Shown: positions 26,586-36,513 of the stretch, one piece after another
How positions within the stretch are numbered: the first letter of the stretch is position 1
Layout: each line of letters opens with the position of its first letter
NCBI RefSeq assembly: GCF_023370775.1
Contig: NZ_JAMCCQ010000005.1
Coordinates: 186,001 to 250,000, forward strand
Origin: Marivita sp. GX14005
GTDB taxonomy: Bacteria; Pseudomonadota; Alphaproteobacteria; Rhodobacterales; Rhodobacteraceae
DNA length: 64,000 bases
Direction of reading: 5' to 3'
Position numbers and translations under genes: made by a program
The notes under the pieces: model-generated
Seen by the model: only the letters and a program-made list of their open reading frames with translations
What the model was told of the DNA's origin: nothing
The model's database searches: none

Positions 26586-27770
26586 ATGCGAAATTCAAGC
26601 CGCGGGGCGGTCGATCCCTTTATCGTGATGGATGTGATGGAAGCCGCTCGGCAGGCCGAGGCGGAGGGCCGCCACATCATTCACATGGAGGTCGGACAGC
26701 CCGGCACGCCGGCACCCGCCGCCGCGCGCGACGCGCTCGCGCAGGCGATGGCGACGGACGCGCTCGGCTATACGGTTGCGCTGGGATTGCCGGCGCTGCG
26801 CGCGCGGATCGCCCGGCTTTACGGGGACTGGTACGATGTCGATCTCGATCCTGCGCGGGTCGTCGTGACGCCCGGCTCTTCGGGCGGGTTCATCCTCGCC
26901 TTCACAGCGCTGTTCGACGCGGGCGATCGCGTGGCGCTCGGCGCGCCGGGCTATCCGTCCTACCGGCAGATCCTCAAGTCGCTCGATCTGGAGCCGGTCG
27001 AGGTGCAGACCCGTTCCGAGGCGCGGTTTCAACTGGAGCCGTCCGATCTGCAAGGGGTCGATTACGAGGGGGTGATGGTGGCCTCGCCGGCCAATCCGAC
27101 CGGAACGATGCTGGACCGCGCCGCGCTCGGCGCGCTGGTGGAGGCGGCGCAGGCGCGCGGCGCGGCTTTCCTGTCGGACGAGATCTATCACGGCGTCGAA
27201 TATGAGCGCAAGGCCGTCAGCGCCCTGCAGATCAGCGACGATGTCTGCGTGATCAATTCGTTCTCCAAGTATTTCAGCATGACCGGTTGGCGCTGCGGCT
27301 GGCTGGTGCTGCCGAAGGACAACGTGCGGCAAGTGGAGCGGCTGGCGCAGAACATGTTCATCTGCGCCCCCCATGCCGCGCAGATCGCCGCACTCGCGGC
27401 GATGGATGCCGGCGACGAGCTCGAAGCGAACATGGCCGTCTATCGCGAGAACCGGCGTCTGATGATCGAAGGGCTGCCACGGGCCGGGTTCGACCGCATC
27501 GCGCCGCCGGATGGCGCGTTTTACGTCTATGCCGATGTCTCGCATCTGACCGATGACAGCCGCGCCTTCGCCCGCGAGATACTGGACGAGGCAGGCGTGG
27601 CGGTGACGCCGGGGCTCGATTTCGACCCCGAGCGCGGCGGCGGCGCATTGCGGTTTTCCTATGCGCGCAGCACCGCCGATATCGCCGAGGGTCTGGACCG
27701 GCTGGGGCGGTTCATGCGCGCGCGGGGCCATATCGCCTCAGGCGCGCGGGAGGTCGGATGTTGCGGTTGA
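26586..27770 (+). CDS. PLP-dependent class I/II aminotransferase
   Basis: 394 residues, aspartate-aminotransferase fold. The PLP Lys is K228 in NSFSKYFSMTGWRCGW; also seen are HMEVGQPGTP at the N terminus, SPANPTGT, and RFSYARS near the C terminus holding the carboxylate-binding Arg. The substrate is unclear. I chose ATG 26586 (GGAATGGAAAG before it) over 26556. Divergent from the M48 protease; the stop overlaps the longest frame of the following amidase. Confidence 0.9.
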   Translation: MRNSSRGAVDPFIVMDVMEAARQAEAEGRHIIHMEVGQPGTPAPAAARDALAQAMATDALGYTVALGLPALRARIARLYGDWYDVDLDPARVVVTPGSSGGFILAFTALFDAGDRVALGAPGYPSYRQILKSLDLEPVEVQTRSEARFQLEPSDLQGVDYEGVMVASPANPTGTMLDRAALGALVEAAQARGAAFLSDEIYHGVEYERKAVSALQISDDVCVINSFSKYFSMTGWRCGWLVLPKDNVRQVERLAQNMFICAPHAAQIAALAAMDAGDELEANMAVYRENRRLMIEGLPRAGFDRIAPPDGAFYVYADVSHLTDDSRAFAREILDEAGVAVTPGLDFDPERGGGALRFSYARSTADIAEGLDRLGRFMRARGHIASGAREVGCCG

Positions 27771-27847
27771 GTATTTGGAACGAGAAGAAAAGCGGGAGAG
27801 GCGCTTCGGGGGAACGTTCGCCCTGGGGCCGTGCGGGCCGCGGGCCG

Positions 27848-29065
27848 ATGCGAGGACCGTTCGCAGCCTGTCTCGCGATGTTGGCGACGATATGGGTCTG
27901 GCTGCCGGCGCAGGCGCAGGAGATGGGCGGGCTGGCACGACCTCTCGGCGGGTCGATCGAGGGACGCTGGGGCGGCACCGAATTGCGGCTCGATCTGAGC
28001 CAGGGCGTGCCATGGAGGGTCTTCACGCTCGGCGATCCGAACCGGCTGGTGATGGATTTCCGCGAGGTGCAATGGGGCGAGATGCAGGCGCCGGACATGA
28101 ACGGAACCGATCGCGTGCGGGAGGTGCGCCTTGGCGGCTATCGTCCGGGCTGGTCGCGGCTGGTGGCCGATCTGGCCGAGCCGCTGGTGATCGAGAGCGC
28201 GGTGATGCTCAGCGATGCCGACACCGGCGCAGCCACGATCCGCGTGATTCTGAAGGCGGCGGACCAGGCGGCATTCGATGCCGCCTCCGGCGCACCGCAG
28301 GATCCGCGCTGGGATTTGCCGCGCGCCGCCCGGATCATGCCCTTGCCGGAGCGCGATCCCAAGCGGCTGACCGTGGTGATCGATCCGGGGCACGGCGGCA
28401 TCGATCCCGGCGCAGAGCGCGGCGAGGTGCGCGAGGCCGATCTGATGCTGACTTTCGCGCGCGAGTTGCAGGAGGTGCTGCGCCGCACCGGCAGTTTCGA
28501 TGCGGTGCTGACGCGGGAGGGCGATCATTTCGTCTCGCTCGAGGCACGCGTCGCGCGGGCGCGGGAGGCTGGGGCGGACGTGTTCGTCTCGCTCCATGCC
28601 GATGCGCTGTCCGAAGGGCAGGCGCGCGGGGCGGCGATCTACACGCTGTCGGAGGAGGCATCCGACGCGGCCTCCGCCGCGCTGGCCGAGAGGCATGACC
28701 GGGACGATCTGTTGGCCGGGGTCGATCTGAGCCGATCCGATGACCGGGTTGCCGATGTGCTGATGGATCTCGCGCGCTTGCAGAACGCGCCGCGCAGCAC
28801 GGCGCTGGCGCGGCACCTGCTGTCGGGGATCGAGAACGCGGTGGGGCGCGTGCACAAGCGCCCGCTGCGCCATGCGGGGTTTTCGGTGCTCAAGGCGGCG
28901 GATATTCCATCGGTCCTCGTCGAGCTGGGGTTCCTGTCCACCGATGAGGATCTGGCCAATCTGAGCGATCCCATCTGGCGGCAGGGCATGGCCGCGGGCA
29001 TTCGCGACGGGCTCATGGCCTGGCGCGACGAGGATGCCGCGCTGGCGCCGCTGCGGAGGAAATGA
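27848..29065 (+). CDS. N-acetylmuramoyl-L-alanine amidase (AmiC type)
   Basis: About 405 residues. A signal peptide (MRGPFAACLAML... to QAQ) precedes an AMIN domain (about 30-130, RVILKAADQ-type strands) and an Amidase_3 catalytic domain from about 175, with VIDPGHGGIDPGAERGEV (zinc His and Glu), SLHADAL (His) and VLVELGFLST (catalytic Glu). It splits septal peptidoglycan during division. The frame is open to ATG 27758, overlapping the aminotransferase; I prefer 27848 because it gives a clean signal peptide. The start is uncertain. It lies just before PBP1A. Confidence 0.9.
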   Translation: MRGPFAACLAMLATIWVWLPAQAQEMGGLARPLGGSIEGRWGGTELRLDLSQGVPWRVFTLGDPNRLVMDFREVQWGEMQAPDMNGTDRVREVRLGGYRPGWSRLVADLAEPLVIESAVMLSDADTGAATIRVILKAADQAAFDAASGAPQDPRWDLPRAARIMPLPERDPKRLTVVIDPGHGGIDPGAERGEVREADLMLTFARELQEVLRRTGSFDAVLTREGDHFVSLEARVARAREAGADVFVSLHADALSEGQARGAAIYTLSEEASDAASAALAERHDRDDLLAGVDLSRSDDRVADVLMDLARLQNAPRSTALARHLLSGIENAVGRVHKRPLRHAGFSVLKAADIPSVLVELGFLSTDEDLANLSDPIWRQGMAAGIRDGLMAWRDEDAALAPLRRK

Positions 29066-29111
29066 CCTTGCGTCATGCGCTGCTTGCCGCCGCCCGGCAC
29101 ATCATTGTGTT

Positions 29112-29140
29112 TTGACGGCTGGCGCCCAGTTTTGTAGGCA
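29112..29140 (+). promoter_or_regulatory. Sigma-70-like promoter before PBP1A
   Basis: TTGACG (29112-29117), a 17-base spacer and TAGGCA (29135-29140), about 32 bases before the TTG start. Confidence 0.5.
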
Positions 29141-29171
29141 AGGCAAACCCCCGCAACAAAGGCGCGAACGA

Positions 29172-31724
29172 TTGACCAGATTCATCCTGTCCTTTTTCGG
29201 CGCGATCTTCACGCTCATCACGATGGGCGCGATGATGATCGCCCTGGCCGTCGGTGCGGTCTTCTGGATGTATGGGCGCGATCTGCCGAGCCATGAGAGC
29301 CTGGCGCAATACACGCCCCCGACGATCAGCCGCATCTATTCCGGCGAGGGGCGCATCATCGACGAGTTCGCACAGGAGCGGCGGCTGTTCACCCCGGCGC
29401 GCGAGATCCCCGATCTGGTCAAGCAGGCGTTCATTTCCGCCGAGGACAAGAATTTCTACGACCATCAGGGCTATGACCTGCGCGGGATCGCGGCGGCGGC
29501 CTTCGATGCCGTGGCCTCGCGCGGGCGCGATGTGCGCGGCGCGTCCACCATCACGCAGCAGGTGATGAAGAACTTCCTTCTGTCCGGCGACCGCCGGGTG
29601 GAGCGCAAGATCAAGGAAATCATCCTTGCCTCGCGCATCGAGGACACGCTGTCCAAGGAGAAGATCCTAGAGCTTTACATGAACGAGATCTTCCTCGGGC
29701 AGAACTCCTATGGCGTGACGGCGGCCGCGCAGACCTATTTCAACAAGACGCTGACCGAACTGGCCCCGCATGAGGCCGCGACGCTGGCCGCCATGCCCAA
29801 GGCGCCGTCGGATTATCATCCCGTGCGCGAGAAGGACCGGCTGCTGGCGCGGCGCAATTTCGTGCTCAAGGAGATGTTCGAGAACGGATATATCGACGCC
29901 GACACCTATGAGGCCGAGCGCGACATGCCGCTCAGATCGGTGCAGAACGGCGATTTCGAGCCGTTCCGCGACGCGCTGCCGCCGCGCTCCTATTTTACCG
30001 ATGAGATCCGCAGACAGCTCAGCGTCGATTTCGGTGAGGCGGAGTTTTTCTCGGGCGGGTTCAGCGTCCGGGCGACGCTCGATCCCGAACTGCAGCTTGA
30101 AGCGGAGGATGCGCTGCAACGCGCGCTTGAGCGCTACGACCGCAGTCAGGGCATCTGGCGCGGCACCGGCAAGCGGATTGCGCCGGAGCAGCTCACCGAC
30201 GAGGCAAGTTGGCGCGCGGCGCTTTCGGATGAAACCATTGCACGCGATATCCGGCTGGAAAATCCGTGGTATCCGGCGGTTGTGCTGGAGGTCGGGGCGA
30301 ACGATGCGCGCATCGGGATCGAATCCGTGCCGAATGACGAGGACGGTCACTGGATCCCGGCTGCCGATGTGCAATGGGTCCGAAAGCGGATGAGCAATGG
30401 CTCACTGGGTCGCAAGGCGCAGGTCGCCGGCGATCTTCTGGAGGTGGGCGACGTGGTGCATGTGCGCCGCATGACCTCGGATGATGATGGCAGCTTCATC
30501 CGCTGGACGCTGCGGCAGGTGCCGCGCGTGCAGGGCGCGTTCATGGCGATGGATGTCAACACCGGCCGCGTGATCGCGATGCAGGGCGGGTTCAGCTATC
30601 AGGCATCCGTCTTCAACCGCGCGACGCAGGCGCAGCGCCAGCCGGGATCGAGCTTCAAGCCCTTTGTCTATGCCGCCGCGCTCGACAGCGGCTATTCGCC
30701 CGCCACGATCGTAGTGGACGCGCCAATCGAGATCAACACGCCGCAGGGCGTGTGGCGGCCGAAGAACGCGTCGAACAAGTTCTACGGCCCGACGCCGCTG
30801 CGCACCGGGATCGAGCGGTCGCGGAACCTGATGACGGTGCGCCTTGCGCAAGAGGTCGGGATGGACACGGTGGCGCGCTATGCCGAAAAATTTGGCGTTT
30901 ACGACAATATGGGCCGGGTTCTGGCCAACGCGCTCGGCGCGGATGAGACGACGCTTTACAAGATGGTCGCGGCCTATGCGATGTTCGCCAACGGCGGTGA
31001 GCGCGTCGAGCCGACGCTGGTGGACCGGGTGCAGGATCGCTACGGCAACACCGTCTACAAGCACGATCAGCGCGTCTGCATCGACTGCGACGTGCCGCAG
31101 CTTCGGGCGGGGCAGGGGCCGACCGTGCGCAGCAATCGCGAGCGGGTGATGAACGAGGTCACCGCCTATCAGCTCACCTCGATGATGCAGGGCGTGGTCG
31201 AGCGCGGAACGGCACGCAGCGCGGTGAACCTGCCCGTGCCGACCGCCGGCAAGACGGGCACGACCAACGATTCCAAGGATGTGTGGTTCGTCGGCTTCAC
31301 CTCCAATATCGTCGCGGGCTGCTATATCGGCTTCGATCAGCCGCGCTCGCTGGGGCGCGGCGCGTCGGGCGGGGGCATGTGCGGGCCGGTCTTCAACGCG
31401 TTCATGCAGAAGGCCGTCGCCAAATATGGCGGCAGCGCCTTCCGTGCGCCGGAAAGCTGCCAGTTCATCAAGATCGACCGGAACACTGGCGCGCGCCTAT
31501 CCGACGAGGCCAGCGGCGACAATGTCGTGAGCGAATGTTTCCGCGAGGGCGAGGAGCCGATCTTCGGCATCCAGTTCGACGGCGGCTTCGCGATGGGCTC
31601 GAATTTCGAGCTTTACACCCCGGCCGAGGGCGGCGGTCGGCAAGTGACGACCTCAAGCGGCGGGACCGCGGTTGTCGGCCCCAAAGCCAGCTTCGGAACG
31701 CTCAGCTCGGGCGGTCTTTACTGA
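29172..31724 (+). CDS. mrcA: Penicillin-binding protein 1A (bifunctional transglycosylase/transpeptidase)
   Basis: 850 residues from a TTG start (LTRFILSFFGAIF), which gives the family's short cytoplasmic tail and membrane helix (8-35). The GT51 domain is at about 55-235 with ISAEDKNFYDHQGYD and GASTITQQVMKN; an OB-like insert follows; the transpeptidase domain at about 440-800 has SxxK in QPGSSFKPF, SRN-type ERSRNLMT, and KTGTTNDS. It builds peptidoglycan during elongation. The longer frame from 29034 crosses the amidase gene end and is rejected. Confidence 0.95.
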   Translation: MTRFILSFFGAIFTLITMGAMMIALAVGAVFWMYGRDLPSHESLAQYTPPTISRIYSGEGRIIDEFAQERRLFTPAREIPDLVKQAFISAEDKNFYDHQGYDLRGIAAAAFDAVASRGRDVRGASTITQQVMKNFLLSGDRRVERKIKEIILASRIEDTLSKEKILELYMNEIFLGQNSYGVTAAAQTYFNKTLTELAPHEAATLAAMPKAPSDYHPVREKDRLLARRNFVLKEMFENGYIDADTYEAERDMPLRSVQNGDFEPFRDALPPRSYFTDEIRRQLSVDFGEAEFFSGGFSVRATLDPELQLEAEDALQRALERYDRSQGIWRGTGKRIAPEQLTDEASWRAALSDETIARDIRLENPWYPAVVLEVGANDARIGIESVPNDEDGHWIPAADVQWVRKRMSNGSLGRKAQVAGDLLEVGDVVHVRRMTSDDDGSFIRWTLRQVPRVQGAFMAMDVNTGRVIAMQGGFSYQASVFNRATQAQRQPGSSFKPFVYAAALDSGYSPATIVVDAPIEINTPQGVWRPKNASNKFYGPTPLRTGIERSRNLMTVRLAQEVGMDTVARYAEKFGVYDNMGRVLANALGADETTLYKMVAAYAMFANGGERVEPTLVDRVQDRYGNTVYKHDQRVCIDCDVPQLRAGQGPTVRSNRERVMNEVTAYQLTSMMQGVVERGTARSAVNLPVPTAGKTGTTNDSKDVWFVGFTSNIVAGCYIGFDQPRSLGRGASGGGMCGPVFNAFMQKAVAKYGGSAFRAPESCQFIKIDRNTGARLSDEASGDNVVSECFREGEEPIFGIQFDGGFAMGSNFELYTPAEGGGRQVTTSSGGTAVVGPKASFGTLSSGGLY

Positions 31725-31819
31725 CCGCGCCGGGCTGCGTCGGCCTGTGGCCGCTTGTCGCTGCGGCGGGGCTGGTCTATCACCCGTGAAACCCGAACGT
31801 CGAGACAACAGGACCGCCA

Positions 31820-32944
31820 ATGCGCGCTGAAATTCAGAACATCGTCGAGCAGATCGAAAAATCCGTGAAGCTGCTGGGACAGCGGCTCGATTGGGACACC
31901 GCGCAGCACAGGCTCGAGGAATTCAACGCGCGGGTCGAGGATCCGAACCTCTGGGACGATCCGGCAGCGGCGCAGAAGCTGATGCGCGAGCGGCAGATGC
32001 TCGTCGATGCGATGGAGACCTACAGCTCGATCAAGCAGGATCTGTCCGACAATGTCGAGATGATCGAGCTGGGCGAGATGGAGGGCGATCAGGAGGTCGT
32101 CACCGACGCCGAAAACGCGCTCAAGGCACTGGCCGAGAAGGCGGCGACCAAGGAACTCGAAGCGCTGCTCGACGGGGAGGCAGACGGGAACGACACGTTC
32201 CTTGAGATCAATTCGGGCGCGGGTGGCACCGAAAGCTGCGACTGGGCCAACATGCTCGCGCGGATGTATGTTCGCTGGGCCGAGGCGCATGGCTACGAGG
32301 TCGAGCTGCAATCGGAAACGCCGGGCGAAGAGGCGGGGATCAAATCGGCCGCCTACAAGATCAGCGGGCCGAACGCCTATGGCTGGCTGAAATCGGAATC
32401 GGGCGTGCACCGGCTCGTGCGCATCTCGCCCTTCGACAGCGCGGCCAAGCGTCACACATCCTTCTGTTCGGTCTGGGTCTATCCGGTCGTCGATGACAAT
32501 ATCGAGATCGAGATCAATCCCTCCGATATCCGCATCGACACCTATCGGTCTTCGGGCGCGGGCGGCCAGCATGTGAACACCACCGATTCCGCCGTGCGTA
32601 TCACCCACGCGCCCACGGGCATCGTGGTGACGAGTTCGGAAAAATCGCAGCATCAGAACCGCGATATCGCGATGAAGGCACTCAAGTCGCGGCTCTACCA
32701 GCTGGAGCTCGACCGCCGCAACGCCGATATCAACGCGGCCCATGAGGCCAAGGGCGATGCCGGCTGGGGCAATCAGATCCGCTCCTACGTGCTGCAGCCC
32801 TACCAGATGGTCAAGGATTTGCGCACCGGTCACGAGACATCGGACACCAAGGGTGTGCTCGACGGCGATCTCGACCCGTTCATGGCGGCGACGCTGGCGC
32901 AGAACGTCTCGGGCAAGTCCCGCGCGGAGGCGCAGGGGGAGTGA
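31820..32944 (+). CDS. prfB: Peptide chain release factor 2
   Basis: 374 residues, RF2. The stop-codon recognition motif SPF is in [12 protein letters not shown], and the catalytic GGQ in [17 protein letters not shown]. Reads UGA and UAA. The frame is continuous: the autoregulatory +1 frameshift found in many bacteria is absent. Followed closely by a two-palindrome repeat element. Confidence 0.97.
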   Translation: MRAEIQNIVEQIEKSVKLLGQRLDWDTAQHRLEEFNARVEDPNLWDDPAAAQKLMRERQMLVDAMETYSSIKQDLSDNVEMIELGEMEGDQEVVTDAENALKALAEKAATKELEALLDGEADGNDTFLEINSGAGGTESCDWANMLARMYVRWAEAHGYEVELQSETPGEEAGIKSAAYKISGPNAYGWLKSESGVHRLVRISPFDSAAKRHTSFCSVWVYPVVDDNIEIEINPSDIRIDTYRSSGAGGQHVNTTDSAVRITHAPTGIVVTSSEKSQHQNRDIAMKALKSRLYQLELDRRNADINAAHEAKGDAGWGNQIRSYVLQPYQMVKDLRTGHETSDTKGVLDGDLDPFMAATLAQNVSGKSRAEAQGE

Positions 32945-32955
32945 TACCGGGCGGA

Positions 32956-32997
32956 CGTTTCCGTTGACGGAAACGGAATGATGCGTCGACGCATCAT
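32956..32997. repeat. Two-hairpin palindromic element, copy A
   Basis: Hairpin 1: CGTTTCCGT (32956-32964), TG, ACGGAAACG (32967-32975). Hairpin 2: the perfect 20-bp palindrome ATGATGCGTCGACGCATCAT (32978-32997). It lies 12 bases after the prfB stop. The same two-part layout recurs in inverse orientation at 56554-56596 with different but compensated arm sequences. It may act as terminator or mRNA 3'-end stabiliser, or be a REP-like dispersed repeat. Confidence 0.75.
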
Positions 32998-33074
32998 GGC
33001 ACCTGTCTGCCGGCGTTGCAAAAAAACGCGAATAACGGTTTCATATGCTGTAACGTGACGGCATGGAGACCCGA

Positions 33075-33887
33075 ATGACCGAAACTCCCGAACTCGGCGC
33101 ACCCGACCTTTCCCCGGCCAGTTTCGACACGTTGCGCACCGCGCTCGCGCGCGGCTGGCGCGACATGATCCGCGCGCCGGGATACGCGATCTTCTTTGCC
33201 GGGTTCTACGTGGTGACGGGCTGGATCATCGCCTGGATCACCTACGCCACCGGCACCAGCTATTGGCTCGTCCTTGCGGCCATCGGGTTTCCTCTCATCG
33301 GCCCCTTCGCGGCGGTGGGGTTCTACGAAGTCAGCCGGCGGCTCGAACGGGGCGTGCCGCTCGTCATGTCGGACATTCTGGGCGTCATCCTGCATCAATC
33401 GCGCCGGCAGCTTCCCTCGATCAGCGCGATCGTCATCATGGTCTTTCTCTTCTGGTTCTTCATCGCGCATATGATCTTCGCGCTCTTTCTCGGGCTCAGC
33501 ACCATGACCAATGTTTCAACGTCCTTCGACGTGTATCTCACGCCGAACGGGTTGATGATGCTCGGCGTCGGCACCGCCGTGGGCGCGCTTTTCGCGATCC
33601 TGCTCTTCAACATCACCGTGATCGCGCTTCCGATGCTGCTCGACCGGGAGGTGGATTTCGTGACCGCGATGATCACCTCGTTCAGCTATGTTATGGCGAA
33701 CCCCGCCGTGATGCTGGGCTGGGGCGCCTTTATCGCGCTGTCGACCTTCGTGGCGCTATTGCCGGGATTTCTGGGTCTGTTCCTCGTTCTGCCGCTCCTG
33801 GGGCATGCCACCTGGCATCTTTACGACATCGTCAACCGCGACAGCGCGGCCGAGACCGAGGCGGTTGCCGGCGGCGCGCGCGCTTGA
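33075..33887 (+). CDS. DUF2189 integral membrane protein
   Basis: 270 residues with about six membrane helices. The conserved early part [30 protein letters not shown] and the repeated [24 protein letters not shown] segment mark the DUF2189 family. Function unknown. Start ATG 33075 has GGAG five bases upstream; an in-frame ATG at 33063 is also possible. Converges on the XRE regulator gene with a three-base gap. Confidence 0.82.
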   Translation: MTETPELGAPDLSPASFDTLRTALARGWRDMIRAPGYAIFFAGFYVVTGWIIAWITYATGTSYWLVLAAIGFPLIGPFAAVGFYEVSRRLERGVPLVMSDILGVILHQSRRQLPSISAIVIMVFLFWFFIAHMIFALFLGLSTMTNVSTSFDVYLTPNGLMMLGVGTAVGALFAILLFNITVIALPMLLDREVDFVTAMITSFSYVMANPAVMLGWGAFIALSTFVALLPGFLGLFLVLPLLGHATWHLYDIVNRDSAAETEAVAGGARA

Positions 33888-33890
33888 GCG

Positions 33891-34718
33891 TTACTGGAAC
33901 GGCTCGTCGATGCGCAGCTGGCTGCGATGGAACGGCACGAGATCTTCGGCCGGGCAAAGACCGGCATTGCGCGCCGCGGCGCGGACCTTTGCGCCATCGC
34001 GCCCGAGATGTTCGTAGACCAGTCGCGCAATACGCGTGTGGGTCGGGCTTTCGCGAGCGGTGCGCACGGTATAGCCTACCCAGAAATTGTTTTCGAAGGA
34101 TTGCACCTGCGCCAGGTAGTTGAAAGAGGTGCTGACCGAGCCGCGCCGGCTGACCACGCCGGCCACGCCGCCCTCCACCGCGCGCATCAGGCCGCGAAAC
34201 TCTCGCGTGCGCGGATCGGTCGGAACGCCCTGTTGCGCGACGGCTTCCTTGGCCTCGAAACCGCGCAGGAAGGTCGCTCCGTCCTTGCGGTAAATGTAGA
34301 CCAGCCCCTGCAGGAACAGCGTATTGTTGGAAAAGCTGCGCCGCGAGAAGCGATAGAATCCGGACGGGAAAAGCTCTTCGCTCAGCTGCTGGATGCTGCC
34401 GGCCATGAAGTCGGCAATATCGGGATGGCCGTGCAAATCCTTGGCGCCATGCTCAAGCTCGTCCAAGGGCTCCAGCATGATCCGCGCATCGACGTCGAAA
34501 TGTTTGCAGATCCGGTAAAGAACATCGGGCCTTGGAAAGCTCTCGCCCGAGAGATAGCGGTTGAACTGTGTGCGGTTGATTCCCAACTCTCTGCAAAGGG
34601 CTGACACCGAAGGGGCTTGCTTGGCTAGGATACGGAGGTTGGCGCCCAGAGTGTTTCGCAATTCGGACGGGCTGGGAGATGTCACGGCAGGAGTGTTCCT
34701 TCGATTGGCGGCAACCAC
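33891..34718 (-). CDS. XRE-type helix-turn-helix transcriptional regulator
   Basis: 275 residues. The N-terminal HTH (about 22-80) includes SVSALCRELGINRTQFNRYLSGESFPRPDVLYRICKHFDV, a cro/C1-type fold. The C-terminal 180 residues are a conserved sensor-like domain of unknown ligand with strands such as GLVYIYRKDGATFLRGFEA and NNFWVGYTV. The gap to the divergent hypothetical gene carries two clean palindromes that could be its operators. Confidence 0.8.
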   Translation of the reverse strand: MVAANRRNTPAVTSPSPSELRNTLGANLRILAKQAPSVSALCRELGINRTQFNRYLSGESFPRPDVLYRICKHFDVDARIMLEPLDELEHGAKDLHGHPDIADFMAGSIQQLSEELFPSGFYRFSRRSFSNNTLFLQGLVYIYRKDGATFLRGFEAKEAVAQQGVPTDPRTREFRGLMRAVEGGVAGVVSRRGSVSTSFNYLAQVQSFENNFWVGYTVRTARESPTHTRIARLVYEHLGRDGAKVRAAARNAGLCPAEDLVPFHRSQLRIDEPFQ

Positions 34719-34816
34719 AAGAGTAGTGCGTTGGAAGATGCAACCAATGCCAGTTCGCAGAAAATCAACCGCTATATCCCGTCTTGATACGGAAAACGGT
34801 CACCATTGAACGAAAC

Positions 34817-34834
34817 TGACGCTAACCAGCGTCA
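34817..34834. promoter_or_regulatory. Palindrome TGACGCT-N4-AGCGTCA
   Basis: Perfect 7-bp arms at 34817-34823 and 34828-34834, followed by a third half-site TGACGC at 34838. Located about 100 bp upstream of the XRE regulator start. Candidate operator. Confidence 0.5.
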
Positions 34835-34893
34835 ACGTGACGCCTATACGTGCTAATGGTGGCGCGATATTGTTGCAGGGTCAATGCCGGTTG

Positions 34894-34910
34894 GACACAA
34901 AAATTGTGTC
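34894..34910. promoter_or_regulatory. Palindrome GACACAA-AAA-TTGTGTC
   Basis: Perfect 7-bp arms around AAA, about 76 bp before the start of the hypothetical gene at 34986. Candidate operator for that gene. Confidence 0.5.
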
Positions 34911-34985
34911 TACGGTGCGGGATTTGTCATGTTCTAAGCCACGGAAAATTAACACATTGAACCCCTAAGATGGGGAAACGAATTT

Positions 34986-35354
34986 ATGACAAAGCAGAAT
35001 ATGTTCGGTGTTGTGCTGTGGTCTGACACCGACGCTCAGAAAGCTGTAATCTGGTGCGAGGATCAGGGGGAACTCGCCTTCTATACACCCGGCGATACCA
35101 GTATCCATGATGCGCCCGCGCTCGACGCCGGGGATTTGATCCGTTTCGATCTGTCGGTTCAGGAAAACATGCGCAAGGCGAGCAATCCGCAACTTTTGAT
35201 GCAGTCCCACTCGCCGAACTTGCCAGAAACGCTGCGCAACCCGCCCAAGCCGCAGCGGGCGACCAATCCCGCGCGTGAGGCGATCTCGCGCAAGGTTATT
35301 GAACTGGCGCATTATTTCGAGCCGAAGCGCGGGCCGATGGCCGTTACCGGATAG
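34986..35354 (+). CDS. Conserved hypothetical protein (122 residues)
   Basis: The N-terminal 65 residues (MFGVVLWSDTDAQKAVIWCEDQGELAFY and AGDLIRFDL) look like a small beta-barrel, somewhat like a cold-shock or OB fold; the C-terminal half has a helical, basic end (AREAISRKVIELAHYFEP). I do not recognise a named family, but GC-rich codon use and ordered strands argue for a real gene. The upstream region is AT-rich with a palindrome at 34894. Flanked by an XRE regulator and ilvN. Confidence 0.72.
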   Translation: MTKQNMFGVVLWSDTDAQKAVIWCEDQGELAFYTPGDTSIHDAPALDAGDLIRFDLSVQENMRKASNPQLLMQSHSPNLPETLRNPPKPQRATNPAREAISRKVIELAHYFEPKRGPMAVTG

Positions 35355-35411
35355 ATCGCGCTGACAGATTTCGCGAGGCACGCCGCGCCGGGGTGCGCGG
35401 CGTTGCCTTGT

Positions 35412-35972
35412 TTATACACCGCGCGACAGGGCGGCAACACCGGTTCGTGCGATTTCGGCCAGGCCGAGCGGGCGCATCAGGTCAGCGAACGCATCCACCT
35501 TTTCCGGCGTGCCGGTGATCTGGAAGACGAAGCTTTCAAGCGTGCTGTCCACCACCTGCGCGCGGAAGATGTCGGCGAGGCGAAGGGCCTCGACCCGCTT
35601 GTCGCCTTCGCCCTCGACCTTAAGCAGCGCCAGTTCACGTTCGACCGATCCTCCCTCGACCGTCAGATCGTTGACCTGATGAACCGGAACGATGCGTCCG
35701 AGCTGAGCCTTGATCTGTTCGATCACCTGCGGCGTGCCGGTGGTGACGATGGTGATCCGCGAAAGATGTCCCTCGTGGTCGATCTCGGCCACCGTCAGGC
35801 TGTCGATGTTGTAGCCGCGACCCGAAAACAGCCCGATCACCCGTGCCAGAACCCCGGCCTCGTTGTCCACGATCACGGCGAGCGTGTGCGTTTCCTGCAC
35901 ATCCGAAAAGGTCGGGCGCAGGTTGTAGGCCGAATGTTTGGTCGAGCCTTTCTTGATTTTCAAAGCGGACAT
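35412..35972 (-). CDS. ilvN: Acetolactate synthase small (regulatory) subunit
   Basis: 186 residues. An ACT domain (about 27-100, HTLAVIVDNEAGVLARVIGLFSGRGYNIDSLTVAE) binds valine for feedback inhibition, and a C-terminal ALS_ss domain follows (EALRLADIFRAQVVDSTLESFVFQITG). It controls the large subunit at 36514. Normally the two genes are adjacent; here 540 bp and an oppositely oriented EF-hand gene lie between them, so continuous transcription from the ilv attenuator would run antisense to that gene. Confidence 0.96.
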   Translation of the reverse strand: MSALKIKKGSTKHSAYNLRPTFSDVQETHTLAVIVDNEAGVLARVIGLFSGRGYNIDSLTVAEIDHEGHLSRITIVTTGTPQVIEQIKAQLGRIVPVHQVNDLTVEGGSVERELALLKVEGEGDKRVEALRLADIFRAQVVDSTLESFVFQITGTPEKVDAFADLMRPLGLAEIARTGVAALSRGV

Positions 35973-36122
35973 GGCAGGGCCTCTTGACGGATGAGGGCGC
36001 GTTCAGCGGTCTGAACGGGCTGTGATTGATTTTGGAACACTTGTCGTGTGCGTCGGTTTTGAAACTGAGCCGGACGGAAGATGCAACAGGCTCCGGCCGC
36101 AGAACGTGAAAAGGAGATGACC

Positions 36123-36440
36123 ATGACCTTCAAGACGGTTTTGACCACCACCGCCGCCGCGCTGATCGTATCCGGCCCGGCATTCGCATATGACGCCTGG
36201 GACCGCGATGGCGATGGCAGCGTGAAGGAAGACGAATTCGCCGAAGCGTTCCACGAAGGCGAATATTTCAAGATGTTCGACGAGAACGAGGACGGTTCCA
36301 TCGATGAGGATGAATTCAACCGCGCGTCGTTCAAGCGATATGACCGCGATGCAAGCGGCGATATCGATGAGGACGAGTATGAGGAAATCGAGCGCGATTT
36401 CGACATGGATGACAGCGACGACGACAAGGACAGCGATTGA
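36123..36440 (+). CDS. Exported EF-hand protein (105 residues)
   Basis: A signal peptide (MTFKTVLTTTAAALIVSGPAFA) and three EF-hand loops: DRDGDGSVKEDE, DENEDGSIDEDE and DRDASGDIDEDE, then a very acidic tail. AAGGAG sits six bases before ATG 36123; an ATG at 36117 has no spacing. It is encoded between the two acetolactate synthase genes on the opposite strand, with its own terminator. It probably binds calcium in the periplasm; the target is unknown. Confidence 0.85.
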   Translation: MTFKTVLTTTAAALIVSGPAFAYDAWDRDGDGSVKEDEFAEAFHEGEYFKMFDENEDGSIDEDEFNRASFKRYDRDASGDIDEDEYEEIERDFDMDDSDDDKDSD

Positions 36441-36467
36441 TCCGCCTCCGCGCCCGAACGCGTTTGA

Positions 36468-36495
36468 AGGGCAGCCGCCGAACGGCTGCCCTTTT
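36468..36495 (+). terminator. Terminator of the EF-hand gene
   Basis: AGGGCAGCCG (36468-36477) pairs with CGGCTGCCCT (36483-36492) followed by TTT. The opposite strand lacks a T-run, so ilvB readthrough toward ilvN would meet only a hairpin. Confidence 0.8.
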
Positions 36496-36513
36496 CTATG
36501 GAGCCGGGGCGGC

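Noticed and set aside
31820-32944. Programmed frameshift in prfB
   Set aside because: The frame is continuous from the first ATG and the shift motif with early in-frame stop is not present.
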